Below are positions 63,561 through 64,000 of a stretch of DNA of 64,000 bases, piece after piece; within the stretch, counting starts at the first letter, position 1, and every line of letters starts with the position of its first letter. Below the pieces are notes generated by a model that saw only the letters and a list, made by a program, of their open reading frames with translations, searched no databases and was not told the DNA's origin. The position numbers and the translations under genes are program-made. This stretch comes from Eriocheir sinensis (lineage: Eukaryota > Arthropoda > Malacostraca > Decapoda > Varunidae), in the NCBI RefSeq assembly GCF_024679095.1, contig NC_066515.1:22401717-22465716 (forward strand), written 5' to 3'.

Positions 63561-64000
63561 GTGTCTCCATAAGCTGCTCTGCTGTTTGGAATCGTGTTAT
63601 TTTAAGGACGAAGAGAACAGGGAAGTAGTTAACGTGGGTGACTGTGGGAGCGGTGATGGTTGAGTTGGTTGTGGGTGTGATGTGGTTTTGGTCATAAAGA
63701 AGAGTATATATATTCCTGGTTTTATTGGTCATGTTATTGTTATAGAGTCTGTGTTTATCGGTAAAATCAGTACTTTTATTGATATGTTTACTTATGATAG
63801 ATTTTGACCATGATTCTATTGGCTCTGTATTTCACGTTGTTTCTGAATTTGTTGTTTTAAAATTACTTTTTTTGTGTTGGACCAAATTTTTATTCTGTAT
63901 TTCAAAGTGTATAAAATATTCCATGTCAAAAACTAGCAATTGTGGTGGACTAAGTTTTTAATATGTATTTTAAAGTGTTTCAAACTTTCTACACAGTACG

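Larger units (their letters stand above)
60937..64000 (-). other. Sequence upstream of e1 (intron or 5' region; continues right)
   Basis: I see no start-codon exon of AP-2 here. It holds two AC arrays (61056-61099, 61171-61226), a 20-base poly-T (61859-61877), an 81 bp tandem pair (61892-62053), a GGA array (62212-62256), and a long pyrimidine tract (62640-63560) ending in a run of about 20 C (63534-63553). An A/T-rich tail closes the window. Because e1 has an acceptor, this is most simply the preceding intron. Confidence 0.65.

Noticed and set aside
60937..64000. Expected 5' exon with the AP-2 start codon
   Set aside because: No frame resembling an AP-2 N terminus; open frames here are pyrimidine-tract or AC-array products.

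Overview
The window reads as intron-dominated animal genomic DNA. The only protein-coding sequence I can support is a string of six minus-strand exons of one gene, a transcription factor AP-2 (TFAP2 / TfAP-2) homologue. The large introns (one is about 40 kb), extreme density of (AC)n, (AG)n and trinucleotide microsatellites, GT-AG splice sites, and a short poly-A-tailed dispersed repeat point to an arthropod. A decapod crustacean is my best guess from genome texture, not a demonstrated identity.

In transcript order (right to left) the exons are: e1 60936-60772 (PY-motif transactivation segment), e2 58362-58240, e3 57023-56892 (ends in the AP-2 PHAIEE motif), a 40 kb intron, e4 16860-16800, then two alternative versions of the next exon, e5B 8047-7855 and e5A 5275-5086. 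All junctions are GT-AG and the phases join without a break: 0, 0, 0, then 1 into either e5 copy, leaving in phase 2. The exons carrying the translation start (right of the window) and the rest of the basic DNA-binding and helix-span-helix domain (left of the window) are not here.

The main discovery candidate is the e5B/e5A pair. It is a tandem duplication of the exon that opens the AP-2 DNA-binding region. Both copies are intact, with identical entry and exit phases and lengths of 190 and 193 nt. Including both or neither would shift the reading frame, so they can only be used as mutually exclusive exons. The two share 41 of 45 residues in the conserved part, with 17 silent against 4 replacement differences, but have unrelated 18-19 residue leaders. 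e5B replaces the serine of the RRLS motif (Ser239 of human AP-2alpha, a reported PKA site) with cysteine. The gene could thus make a PKA-responsive and a PKA-blind AP-2 from one locus.

The rest is intron. It contains long microsatellites (one AC array of 335 bp, AG arrays of 216 and 172 bp), minisatellite-like tandem duplications (two of them flanking e3), four copies of a SINE-like dispersed element, long one-sided purine/pyrimidine tracts, and several complex GC-rich or homeodomain-motif-rich islands that are candidates for intronic enhancers. Most long open frames in the window are low-complexity by-products of these repeats.
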